From Bacteroidia bacterium (GTDB taxonomy: Bacteria; Bacteroidota; Bacteroidia; Chitinophagales; Saprospiraceae): a stretch of 9,451 nt of DNA. Position 1 is the stretch's first letter. The number at the start of each line of letters is the position of its first letter. Made by a program: the position numbers and the translations under genes. The notes beneath the pieces were generated by a model, which was given only the letters and a program-made list of their open reading frames with translations, had not been told where the DNA came from and ran no database searches. The DNA lies in assembly GCA_030431945.1 (NCBI GenBank), contig JAUIIF010000134.1:1-9451 (forward strand). Direction: 5' to 3'. Below, piece by piece: positions 1-5,700 of the stretch.

Positions 1-38
1 GTTTTCCGATCAGCCACCAGCACAGCAAGGCATTTTTG

Positions 39-62
39 CTACTTTTTTTGCGAAAAAAGTAG
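39..62. repeat. A/T-rich perfect hairpin (possible repeated intergenic element)
   Basis: Positions 39-48 (CTACTTTTTT) pair perfectly with 53-62 (AAAAAAGTAG) around the loop TGCG. The hairpin lies in the 185-base non-coding stretch downstream of the minus-strand L-domain lipoprotein gene, followed on the plus strand by a G/C-rich segment (63-80). It could act as a weak transcription terminator for that gene, although the U-run is inside the stem rather than after it. From memory, similar CTACTTTTT...AAAAAGTAG palindromes recur between genes in many Bacteroidota genomes; that is recollection and cannot be tested here. Apart from this hairpin I see nothing in 1-185. Confidence 0.5.
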
Positions 63-185
63 GCCCCCGGCAGGGAGGGGACACCCTTAACTGGTTTTCA
101 GGGCTTAAAATAGCGCAGTGAAAATTCGGGATGGCACATGTTGGTTTGCTTAAATGGCTTAGGTATACGAAGGAAATACGGCCCC

Positions 186-1304
186 CTACGGACAGGCGCC
201 GCCGGAGATTATCGTAGCTTCCTCACAAGCGGGATCGTTGTTGAAAATGAAGACGTTTCCGCCGACGTTGTTGGCCGAACAGGTGGGTGGATCAGCACAC
301 AACAGGCCATAAAGACCGCAGCAGGCGCTCAGGACCGGATTGTCAAAAACAAAAACATTACCGCCCAGGGAAGTGATATTGTCCAGTTCGTCGATGTTTT
401 GCAGGGCGGTATTTTCAAAGATCCGGATGTCGTCAACGATGGTGGCTAATGCGGTGAGGTCATCCAGGTCAGCCAGTGCGCCGTTGCTCTGGATGAGCAG
501 GATGTCCATCGTCGTAATTCCCGCAAAGCCGCTGAGGTCGGTCAGCAGTGCATTACTGGCGATGTTGAGGGTAAAGATGGAGAATACACTATCCGGCGTC
601 TGATTGGGCGCAATGACCTTAAGCTTTGAAAAGGCGGTCGTCACGCTCGTCAACGAGGCACAATCGATGATGTTGATGCTGCCCGTCACGGTTTTCAAAC
701 TGGAAAGCGCACTGATATCGGTCAGGTTGTCACCATTGACGCCAATGAAGCCGAAGGGGCCGAGCAGACCAATGGTCTTCAGTTTTTGCAGCCCGTCGAG
801 GTCCGTCAGTCCGTCACTGTTAATGGTAAGGGAGCTGCCCACTGACTTGAGTTTACTGAGCGGCGTAAGGTCGACAATGGGGTCGGGGCCGAGGGTATCG
901 ACAATTTCGAGGGCGCCGATGATGTCCTTGCATTTCAGGGCACCGAAGGCGTCGACGTCTGCCTGAGAATTCAAGGTAACGTTGCCTTCCGGATTGGGGG
1001 TAGGGAAACCACCGCAGCCCGCCGCAGCGGCTTTTTCTCTGGTCCGTTGGAAGCGGGCTTCCAGGTCTTGCAGGGTAACGGGTTGCGTTTTTCCGCTTAG
1101 TTCAGCGCCGGCAAATTGGCGGGTGGCCGGGGAAAGGGACTGCCACCAATCGCTCGCCAGGATCGACGGGTGAAGATCCGTGCTGGCGGGTGCAGGCGTT
1201 ACTTCGGCAGCGTTGCGGGGGGCCTGGTCTGTGGATAATGGCTGGAAAGCCTCCTGCTCACAAGCAAACAGTGTAAGTAAAAAAAGAAAGGGTAAGTATC
1301 TCAT
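186..1304 (-). CDS. Leucine-rich / receptor-L-domain lipoprotein
   Basis: This encodes a 372-residue surface or periplasmic lipoprotein of unknown specific role. The start at 1304 is chosen because MRYLPFLFLLTLFAC is a textbook lipoprotein signal with lipobox LFAC and Cys15 as the lipidated residue; a longer frame from a TTG at 1346 would put 14 polar residues in front of it. After a Pro/Ala/Thr-rich spacer (about 20-50) and a helical stretch (about 60-95), residues 115-345 carry irregular repeats. Each has a leucine-rich segment of the type LTDLDGLQKLKTIG followed by a beta-strand, typical of the receptor-L-domain/LRR fold found in many Bacteroidota surface proteins. The C-terminal part has a CCGLYGLLC segment and further cysteines (about 328-358), which probably form disulfides. 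I see no type IX secretion sorting domain; the protein ends in GGACP. Such proteins are usually thought to bind proteins or glycans, but no ligand can be inferred. Confidence 0.85.
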   Translation of the reverse strand: MRYLPFLFLLTLFACEQEAFQPLSTDQAPRNAAEVTPAPASTDLHPSILASDWWQSLSPATRQFAGAELSGKTQPVTLQDLEARFQRTREKAAAAGCGGFPTPNPEGNVTLNSQADVDAFGALKCKDIIGALEIVDTLGPDPIVDLTPLSKLKSVGSSLTINSDGLTDLDGLQKLKTIGLLGPFGFIGVNGDNLTDISALSSLKTVTGSINIIDCASLTSVTTAFSKLKVIAPNQTPDSVFSIFTLNIASNALLTDLSGFAGITTMDILLIQSNGALADLDDLTALATIVDDIRIFENTALQNIDELDNITSLGGNVFVFDNPVLSACCGLYGLLCADPPTCSANNVGGNVFIFNNDPACEEATIISGGACP

Positions 1305-1333
1305 AGGAATGCAGATTGGGTTTTGAAAACGCA

Positions 1334-1389
1334 GGTACTCCGTCAAGACGAGTACCTAACGTCCTTTAAGATAAGGTTTTTCCCTTATC
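1334..1389 (-). other. Two tandem hairpins in the leader of the L-domain lipoprotein gene
   Basis: Positions 1334-1356 fold as GGTACT/AGTACC plus an inner CGT/ACG with one bulged C. Positions 1369-1390 fold as a perfect 8-bp stem, AGATAAGG/CCTTATCT, around a 6-base loop. A third weak palindrome, GTTTTGAAAAC, follows closer to the start codon. The group lies between the stop of the minus-strand GlsB-like gene (1457) and the start of the lipoprotein gene (1304). It may be a 3'-end structure for the former or a structured 5' leader of the latter. No good U-run follows either stem on the minus strand, so a simple rho-independent terminator is not well supported. Confidence 0.4.
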
Positions 1390-1456
1390 TATGCTTTCCA
1401 ATGGTAGAGCGTTACACCTTCCGTTCAGGAGGCAATAAAGGCTGGCGCGAAGATTC

Positions 1457-1708
1457 TTATTTTTTGCCGAGCCGGGCGTATGCCCACAAACACAATACGG
1501 CCCCCATCGTAGCGATGGCGATGGAACGGAGGTTAAAGCCCGTCACGTCCCCGATACCGGTGAAGTTACCCAGCCAGCCGCCGACACAGGCGCCGGCAAT
1601 GCCGATGAGCATGGTGACGAACAAGCCGTCCCGCTTTGGCCCCGCGTGCAGTTGCTTAGCAATATATCCGGCGACCAGGCCAAGAAAAATCCAGGAAAAG
1701 AAACCCAT
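1457..1708 (-). CDS. GlsB/YeaQ/YmgE family membrane protein (copy 2 of a tandem pair)
   Basis: This is an 83-residue integral inner-membrane protein of the transglycosylase-associated / GlsB-YeaQ-YmgE family, linked to general stress responses in other bacteria; its molecular activity is not established. Three hydrophobic segments are visible: about 4-20, 29-48 and 61-79. Glycines are closely spaced in each (FLGLVAG, IGIAGACVGGWLG, GAVLCLW), as is typical of the family, and the length matches the usual 80-90 residues. It lies 79 bases downstream of a paralogue (1788-2033) on the same strand, with about 44 identities over some 80 aligned residues, so the pair very probably arose by tandem duplication. 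No Shine-Dalgarno sequence precedes the ATG. An imperfect -7-like box (CATATTTG) about 20 bases upstream leaves room for its own promoter. Confidence 0.9.
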   Translation of the reverse strand: MGFFSWIFLGLVAGYIAKQLHAGPKRDGLFVTMLIGIAGACVGGWLGNFTGIGDVTGFNLRSIAIATMGAVLCLWAYARLGKK

Positions 1709-1787
1709 AACTGATGATTTTCATCAAATATGGGTTCCTTCCTTCTTTACGTCACGAATTATTCGATCAACGCAGCTGATTTGTCGC

Positions 1788-2033
1788 TTAGGTCAGTTTG
1801 CGGTAGCCCCAGAGGCAGACCACGGCGCCAAGTACGGCGACGATGATGGACCAGAGGTTGAAGCCACTGACGCCGCTGACGCCGACGAGGTTAACGATGA
1901 AGCCGCCAACTACTGCCCCAACGATGCCCACCAGGATGGTGACGATCCAGCCACCGGGGTCAGGGCCGGGGTGAATAAATTTTGCAATGACGCCGGCGAC
2001 GAGGCCGAGCAGAATCCAGGTTAGAATATTCAT
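1788..2033 (-). CDS. GlsB/YeaQ/YmgE family membrane protein (copy 1 of a tandem pair)
   Basis: This is an 81-residue three-helix membrane protein of the same family as the gene at 1457-1708. Family hallmarks include WILLGLVAGVIAKFIHPG at the N-terminus, a GIVGAVVGG helix, the SGFNLWSI loop and GAVVCLWGY at the end. The reading frame stays open up to an ATG at 2126, but the 31 extra residues (MVVTTLNEYFTEQW...) are polar, have no family counterpart, and would give a translation start only 37 bases from the divergent gene at 2164. The ATG at 2033 aligns exactly with the start of the neighbouring paralogue and is preferred. It probably leads a two-gene stress transcript with the copy downstream. 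The upstream 130 bases are shared with the divergent DUF6435 gene. Confidence 0.9.
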   Translation of the reverse strand: MNILTWILLGLVAGVIAKFIHPGPDPGGWIVTILVGIVGAVVGGFIVNLVGVSGVSGFNLWSIIVAVLGAVVCLWGYRKLT

Positions 2034-2163
2034 ACTAGCGTGTTTTGTGGGTGAAACGTTGATGGGAAAGCGCAGCGGCGCCGGCCATTGTTCGGTAAAA
2101 TACTCATTCAAAGTTGTTACAACCATATTGCCCGTATCCCGTTACCCTTCAAAATCAAAAATT

Positions 2164-2337
2164 ATGTTTGGATTATTCAAGAAGGACCCGGTAAAAAGGC
2201 TCGAAAAAGACCACCAACGGCTGATGGAAGAAGCCATGAACCTGCAGCGCAACGGCGATCTGAAAGGATACGCCGCAAAGCTCGCCGAAGCGGAAAAGGT
2301 GATGGACCAAATCGTGGAATTAACCAAGAAACAGTAA
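2164..2337 (+). CDS. Small DUF6435 / Lacal_2735-type protein
   Basis: This is a 57-residue highly charged protein starting MFGLFKKDPVKRLEKDHQRL. It matches what I recall of the Lacal_2735/DUF6435 small proteins common in Bacteroidota and some Gammaproteobacteria: an N-terminal MFGLFKKDP anchor, then one amphipathic helix containing a conserved MxLQRNGDLKGYA-like segment, then a second helix (AEAEKVMDQIVELTKK). No membrane segment, signal peptide or catalytic motif is visible. The function is unknown; the helical-hairpin appearance is inference from the composition. A frame extending upstream from this one starts at 1987 and crosses the divergent GlsB gene, so it is not used. It is followed after 39 bases by another tiny gene and then by cox3, which may form one transcript. 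Confidence 0.85.
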   Translation: MFGLFKKDPVKRLEKDHQRLMEEAMNLQRNGDLKGYAAKLAEAEKVMDQIVELTKKQ

Positions 2338-2376
2338 CCCGCCACGGGTAACGTAAAACCTACCTGCTACCCCCCG

Positions 2377-2529
2377 ATGAAGAAAACGCACCTGCCTACT
2401 AAGACCTGTCCGGTTTGCGGGCGCCCGTTCGCCTGGCGCAAGAAATGGGAGAAGGTCTGGGATGAAGTGAAATACTGCTCAGAAAAATGTCGGCGTAATA
2501 AGCCTAAACAAGATTCTGCTGCTACTTAA
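2377..2529 (+). CDS. DUF2256 zinc-ribbon-like small protein
   Basis: This is a 50-residue protein from an ATG at 2377 to TAA at 2527-2529. It has the DUF2256 signature: a lysine/threonine-rich start, TCPVCGRPF with Cys11 and Cys14, the aromatic-basic stretch WRKKWEKVWDEVKY, then CSEKC with Cys34 and Cys38, followed by a basic tail. The four cysteines almost certainly bind one zinc ion as a small treble-clef or ribbon. The family is widespread, often beside cryptochrome/photolyase or unrelated genes, and has no established function; nucleic-acid binding is plausible given the charge but is inference. It lies 39 bases after the DUF6435 gene and 71 bases before the oxidase subunit gene, on the same strand. 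Confidence 0.88.
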   Translation: MKKTHLPTKTCPVCGRPFAWRKKWEKVWDEVKYCSEKCRRNKPKQDSAAT

Positions 2530-2600
2530 CCCTCTCCGGTGGCCACCTCTTTTTACCCGGTGTTCCGTTTTCCGGCATCATCAGTCATTCCTTTCGCCAT

Positions 2601-3251
2601 ATGCAAGATCGCCCCTACGAGTTGCCGACCGTTGAAGATGAACAGGACGACAACTTCGCTTTTCACCCGAAGAATGTCTACCTCACGTTGCTGCTCTTCA
2701 GCCTCACCATGCTCTTCCTTACGCTTACGGCTGCTTTTGTCTACACCCGGATACAAAGCGACCTTCCCCCCATTAAGCTCCCCATCCTCTTCGTGGTTAA
2801 TACGGCGATCCTGCTGGCCGGTAGCTACACCATGATTCTGGCCAAACGAGCTTATCTGGCTGATGATACCCGCAGGTACACCAATATGCTCTGGTACACC
2901 CTGGGGCTGTCCGTATTTTTTCTGGCCATGCAGTGCATTGCCTGGTACCAGTTGTTCGCTCAGCAGGTCTACATCACCTCTGACAACTCAGCCGGTTATC
3001 TCTACGTCATCAGCGGCCTGCACTTCGCCCACGTGATCGGGGGCATCCCCTTTCTGGGGGTTTTCCTGTACAAGGCCCGTACCTACATGAAGGAGCCCGT
3101 CTCGGTACTGGTCTATTTTTCCGACCCCGCCAAGCGCCTGAACCTGAGGCTCCTGACCCTCTACTGGCACTTCCTCGACGGGTTATGGATCTACCTCGTA
3201 CTTTTCTTTTTCATCAACCAGTTGGTCTGGCAGTTCTTTCCCGGATCGTGA
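2601..3251 (+). CDS. Cytochrome c oxidase subunit III (heme-copper oxidase)
   Basis: This 216-residue protein belongs to the COX3/CyoC family, the non-catalytic third subunit of an aa3- or cbb-unrelated heme-copper terminal oxidase in the inner membrane, which stabilises subunit I and its proton uptake. Five transmembrane helices are visible (about 27-49, 61-82, 95-115, 131-157 and 185-210). This is the short bacterial form lacking the first two helices of the seven-helix type. Family motifs are SGLHFAHVIGG (His141, His144) and YWHFLDGLWIYLVLFF (Trp189, His190, Asp193) in the last helix. The first 25 residues are acidic and cytoplasmic. No subunit I, subunit II, assembly factor or cytochrome gene lies in the window, so this copy is separated from its partners, or they lie elsewhere. 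I cannot tell from this subunit whether the oxidase uses cytochrome c or quinol. No Shine-Dalgarno sequence precedes the ATG. Confidence 0.92.
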   Translation: MQDRPYELPTVEDEQDDNFAFHPKNVYLTLLLFSLTMLFLTLTAAFVYTRIQSDLPPIKLPILFVVNTAILLAGSYTMILAKRAYLADDTRRYTNMLWYTLGLSVFFLAMQCIAWYQLFAQQVYITSDNSAGYLYVISGLHFAHVIGGIPFLGVFLYKARTYMKEPVSVLVYFSDPAKRLNLRLLTLYWHFLDGLWIYLVLFFFINQLVWQFFPGS

Positions 3252-3258
3252 TGCAGGA

Positions 3259-3277
3259 GGGCGCGGCCGCAGGTGCA
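3259..3277 (+). repeat. 19-bp inverted repeat, copy A (partner at 8731-8749)
   Basis: The 19 bases at 3259-3277 are the exact reverse complement of 8731-8749. The core is the 8-bp palindrome GCGGCCGC, flanked asymmetrically by AGGTGCA on one side. This copy sits in the 49-base gap between the convergent cox3 and serine acetyltransferase genes. Similarity does not clearly extend beyond the 19 bases. It may be a member of a dispersed intergenic repeat or a protein-binding site; nothing in the sequence decides between them. Confidence 0.6.
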
Positions 3278-3300
3278 ATAAAAGACCTGGCAGCGGGCAA

Positions 3301-4104
3301 CTACTTGGCCGCCGACACCGGTTTTGGGGCCTGGTAATATTCCCGGCTACCCGCAGGCAGGCTTTTCACGATCCAGGTGTTACCCCCGATGATTGAGTCT
3401 TCCCCAATTACCGTGTCTCCGCCCAGAATCGTTGCCCCGGCGTAGATGACTACGCGGTCCCGAATGGTCGGGTGCCGTTTCGTCCGGGCCATATCTTTGC
3501 GCACACTCAGTGCCCCGAGCGTTACCCCCTGGTACATCTTTACGTCGTTGCCGATTTCGACGGTCTCCCCGATCACGACACCCGTGCCGTGATCGATGCA
3601 AAAACGCCGGCCAATCGTGGCCCCCGGGTGAATTTCAATGCCGGTTTCCCGGTGAGCGATCTCGCTCAGCATCCGGGGTACCAGCGGCACCCCAAGGCGG
3701 CAGAGCCGGTGGGCAATACGATGTACCGCCAGCGCGAAAAAGCCGGGGTAAGTACTGATGACTTCCGTTTTACTACGGGCTGCAGGGTCTCCCGCCAGAA
3801 TGGCCGCGGCATCTTCGGCAAGGCTGGCGTGGATGGCGGGTAAAGAAGCTTCGAAGGCATCCCGTACGGTTGCCGGTGGGTCCGTCAGTTGGTCCGACAA
3901 GCCATCCAGGATCGTAAAAAGCTTAAGGTCATTGGTCTGGTAGTGCAGGCGGAAGCCGCGATCGCTACTGAATTTAACCGGACTGAATTCCGGGAATAAA
4001 AACTGTAATAAGCCATTTAGCCACTCTTCCGTTAAATGCGGAGAGGGGAGCTTTTCCGCCCGCTGGTGGTCTTGAAATCGTGCTAAAAGAAAGTCTTCGT
4101 TCAT
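3301..4104 (-). CDS. Serine O-acetyltransferase (CysE/EpsC type)
   Basis: This 267-residue cytoplasmic enzyme transfers acetyl from acetyl-CoA to L-serine, giving O-acetylserine, the precursor of cysteine. Residues 1-140 form the helical N-terminal domain. From about 150 onward the left-handed beta-helix hexapeptide repeats of the acyltransferase superfamily are clear. The catalytic region IEIHPGATIGRRFCIDHGTG contains the histidine at residue 172 (IDH) and the acidic partner Glu157, as in Gram-positive CysE where Glu replaces the Asp of E. coli. It is followed by GVVIGETVEIGNDV and the RHPTIRDRVVI segment for CoA binding. The loop VTLGALSVRKD replaces the classical VTLGGTG, which is typical of the EpsC branch. 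The C-terminus (PKPVSAAK) lacks the terminal isoleucine that docks into cysteine synthase. The ATG at 4104 is preferred to a TTG six codons upstream. No cysK or sulfate-assimilation gene is adjacent. Confidence 0.93.
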   Translation of the reverse strand: MNEDFLLARFQDHQRAEKLPSPHLTEEWLNGLLQFLFPEFSPVKFSSDRGFRLHYQTNDLKLFTILDGLSDQLTDPPATVRDAFEASLPAIHASLAEDAAAILAGDPAARSKTEVISTYPGFFALAVHRIAHRLCRLGVPLVPRMLSEIAHRETGIEIHPGATIGRRFCIDHGTGVVIGETVEIGNDVKMYQGVTLGALSVRKDMARTKRHPTIRDRVVIYAGATILGGDTVIGEDSIIGGNTWIVKSLPAGSREYYQAPKPVSAAK

Positions 4105-4206
4105 CGTAGGTGACTTAAGCAAAGTACTCCCAGAGTAAGGATTAAGCCGGCGTAAAGTTGCGTAGCCTCTCCGCTCAAAATCGTCAATCTACGACGGAAA
4201 AAGTAA

Positions 4207-4234
4207 AGGGTCGGTCTTTTTCAAGACCGACCCT
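4207..4234 (-). terminator. Rho-independent terminator of the sigma-factor transcript
   Basis: A perfect 12-bp stem (4207-4218 with 4223-4234) closes a 4-base loop that reads GAAA on the minus strand, a stable GNRA-type tetraloop. Reading on in the minus direction, the stem is followed by TTACTTTTTCC. It lies about 155 bases beyond the stop of the minus-strand sigma-factor gene and 100 bases before the serine acetyltransferase start, so it should separate the two transcripts. On the plus strand no T-run follows, so it acts in one direction only. Confidence 0.8.
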
Positions 4235-4389
4235 GGCTGGATAATTGGCTAATAATATTTAAAACAACTGAAGCTGTAAATACAAATTTTGCCCGGAAGA
4301 TAAACGTGGTTACCGTTTACCTAAAGCTCTCCTGGGCGGGCTTCATTTTCATTTTGGTAAGGCTGAGGATTGGGAGAATAAAATGTTTG

Positions 4390-4899
4390 TTACTGGTGGT
4401 AACGATCACCGATCGCCGTTTTCATACGTTGGCGAGCCAGAAAAATCCGGCTTTTTACCGTGCCGATGGGAATGTCCAGGTGATTGGCAATCTCCTTGTA
4501 TTCGTAGCCACGGTAGAACATCAGGAACGGTACACTGTACAAATCACCGATGCCCTGAAGGATTCTTTTTAGCTCTTCCATTCGCAGGTCATGTTCACCC
4601 TTATTGGGGATGGCGTTGCTACTTTCCAGCGCGTAAGAGAAATTTTCAATTGGCTGGTTTACGTGCCGGCGACTCTTTTGCTTCCGGTAACGGTTGATGT
4701 ACGTGTTCCGCATAATGGTGGACACCCAGCTTTTGAAATTGGTTCCCATAGTGAATTTATCCCGGTTATGATAAGCTCTCATGCTGGTTTCCTGAACAAG
4801 GTCCTGGGCATCCTGCCGGTTACGCGTAAGACGAAGAGCGAAGGAAAAAAGTAGATTTTCTAACTGATTGATTTGCTGTAGAAATTCTTGGTTAGTCAT
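4390..4899 (-). CDS. ECF-type sigma-70 family RNA polymerase sigma factor
   Basis: This 169-residue protein has the two-domain layout of extracytoplasmic-function sigma factors. Region 2 (about 14-78) contains LLFSFALRLTRNRQDAQDLVQET, split here as FALRLTRNRQDAQDLV and QETSMRAY, followed by FKSWVSTIMRNTYINRYRK, which melts and recognises the -10 element. Region 4 (about 113-165) has a helix-turn-helix, YKEIANHLDIPIGTVKSRIF, for the -35 element. There is no extra C-terminal domain. The ATG at 4899 (MTNQEFLQQ) is the family start; an upstream ATG at 4980 would add 27 residues without family similarity. No anti-sigma factor or zinc-finger gene is next to it, so it is an orphan in this window and its signal is unknown. 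Terminators on both sides (5057-5090 upstream, 4207-4234 downstream) make it a single-gene unit. Confidence 0.93.
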   Translation of the reverse strand: MTNQEFLQQINQLENLLFSFALRLTRNRQDAQDLVQETSMRAYHNRDKFTMGTNFKSWVSTIMRNTYINRYRKQKSRRHVNQPIENFSYALESSNAIPNKGEHDLRMEELKRILQGIGDLYSVPFLMFYRGYEYKEIANHLDIPIGTVKSRIFLARQRMKTAIGDRYHQ

Positions 4900-5056
4900 G
4901 TAAGTGAAAGTGTCTGGTGTGGAATTAAAACGTCGTTCTGAATTATTTTTAATCAAACACCATGCCAAAAATCTAACCATTTAATCGTCAGCAACTTAGA
5001 AAAATCACTGCCTTCTCGAAATGACTAAATAAAAACATTTTATCAAATAAAATAAA

Positions 5057-5090
5057 AACCCCGCGCCTTCCGTAAAGAAGGTGCGGGGTT
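5057..5090 (-). terminator. Rho-independent terminator of the DUF4920 gene
   Basis: A 14-bp stem (5057-5070 with 5077-5090, containing one G-T pair) closes a 6-base loop. On the minus strand it is followed directly by TTTTTATTTTATTT, an excellent U-rich tail. It begins 28 bases beyond the stop codon of the minus-strand DUF4920 gene at 5118, the expected place for its terminator, and isolates that gene from the sigma factor downstream. Confidence 0.92.
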
Positions 5091-5117
5091 AGCGACCAAC
5101 GCGGTCTCGAGGTGCCT

Positions 5118-5651
5118 TTACATTTTGCTGCGCAGCAGTTGTACTCCGTCAGCGAGAAAGTGCAGTTCCTTTTTAGGCTCGGTGATGGCCGCAATTTCTT
5201 CGGCAGACTTACCCGCATCTTCTGCATAATGGCGCAGTTCATCCACCGGAGTGATCTGGTAATACGCCATGCCGTGCATGATGACTTCTTCGCCGGAAAT
5301 GTCCTTGGGCATAAAGAAACCGTAGTCTTTAAATTTAACCATCATCTCGGTATCCTCCCCGGCCGCAATCGTCATCCAGCAGCCTTTTGCCTGACAGACT
5401 TCATTCACGGTACCGCGCAGCGTCGTCTGCAAGGTATCCGTCAGGTCAGCTTCACCGTAGCTGGTAAGCAGCTCATTAGCCGGCAGTACTTCCGTGGCCG
5501 CAAATTCAGCGCCGAAGGCGTTGGTGGCATCTGCCTCTGCTACGGTATCCTCTGCAGTATCCGTCACCGCCTTCGCAGCGTCGCCTCCACAATTGGTTAA
5601 GAGCAGGCCGATTGAAAACAGCAGGCTAAGAAAAAGGTAATTCTTCATCAT
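5118..5651 (-). CDS. DUF4920 domain lipoprotein
   Basis: This 177-residue lipoprotein has a signal MMKNYLFLSLLFSIGLLLTNC with the probable lipidated Cys21; Asn at -1 of the lipobox is unusual but tolerated in this phylum. An Ala/Asp/Glu/Thr-rich linker (about 22-45) leads to a DUF4920 domain beginning at FGAEF (46-50). The domain hallmark GTVNEVCQAKGCWM (about 80-93) carries two cysteines spaced like a possible metal or disulfide pair, followed by a DYGFFMPKDISG segment and a VIMHGMAYYQ strand. The family is largely confined to Bacteroidota and its function is unknown. The start is fixed by a strong promoter at 5669-5700: a longer frame (up to 5699) would have to begin upstream of the transcription start. 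M1 or M2 (5651 or 5648) could both be used. A strong terminator follows. Confidence 0.92.
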   Translation of the reverse strand: MMKNYLFLSLLFSIGLLLTNCGGDAAKAVTDTAEDTVAEADATNAFGAEFAATEVLPANELLTSYGEADLTDTLQTTLRGTVNEVCQAKGCWMTIAAGEDTEMMVKFKDYGFFMPKDISGEEVIMHGMAYYQITPVDELRHYAEDAGKSAEEIAAITEPKKELHFLADGVQLLRSKM

Positions 5652-5668
5652 TATTTGGTTTTGTGGCG

Positions 5669-5700
5669 CAAAGATAAGCGCTCCGGTGTCGCAACACAAG
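5669..5700 (-). promoter_or_regulatory. Bacteroidota-type promoter of the DUF4920 gene
   Basis: On the minus strand TATCTTTG (5669-5676) matches the Bacteroidota -7 consensus TAnnTTTG exactly. TTG (5697-5699, within CTTG) supplies the -33 element, with a 20-base spacer that falls within the usual range. Transcription would start near 5662-5664, leaving a leader of only about 11-16 bases before the ATG. Confidence 0.75.

Noticed and set aside
1323..2024. Long plus-strand open frame of 233 codons
   Set aside because: It runs antisense across both GlsB-like genes, has a composition unlike a real protein (runs of Asp/Ala), begins at a poor start and matches no family. It reflects the base composition of the genes beneath it.
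2034..2126. N-terminal extension of the upstream GlsB-like protein from the ATG at 2126
   Set aside because: The extra 31 residues are polar, absent from the adjacent paralogue and from the family, and would crowd the divergent gene's regulatory region.
4306..4572. Plus-strand frame starting with a hydrophobic stretch near the sigma-factor stop
   Set aside because: The first 28 codons look membrane-like, but the rest is antisense to sigma region 4 and there is no promoter or ribosome-binding signal. Most likely chance.
5112..5600. Plus-strand open frame of 162 codons over the DUF4920 gene
   Set aside because: It is antisense to a gene with its own promoter, lipobox, domain motif and terminator. 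The translated sequence resembles nothing known.
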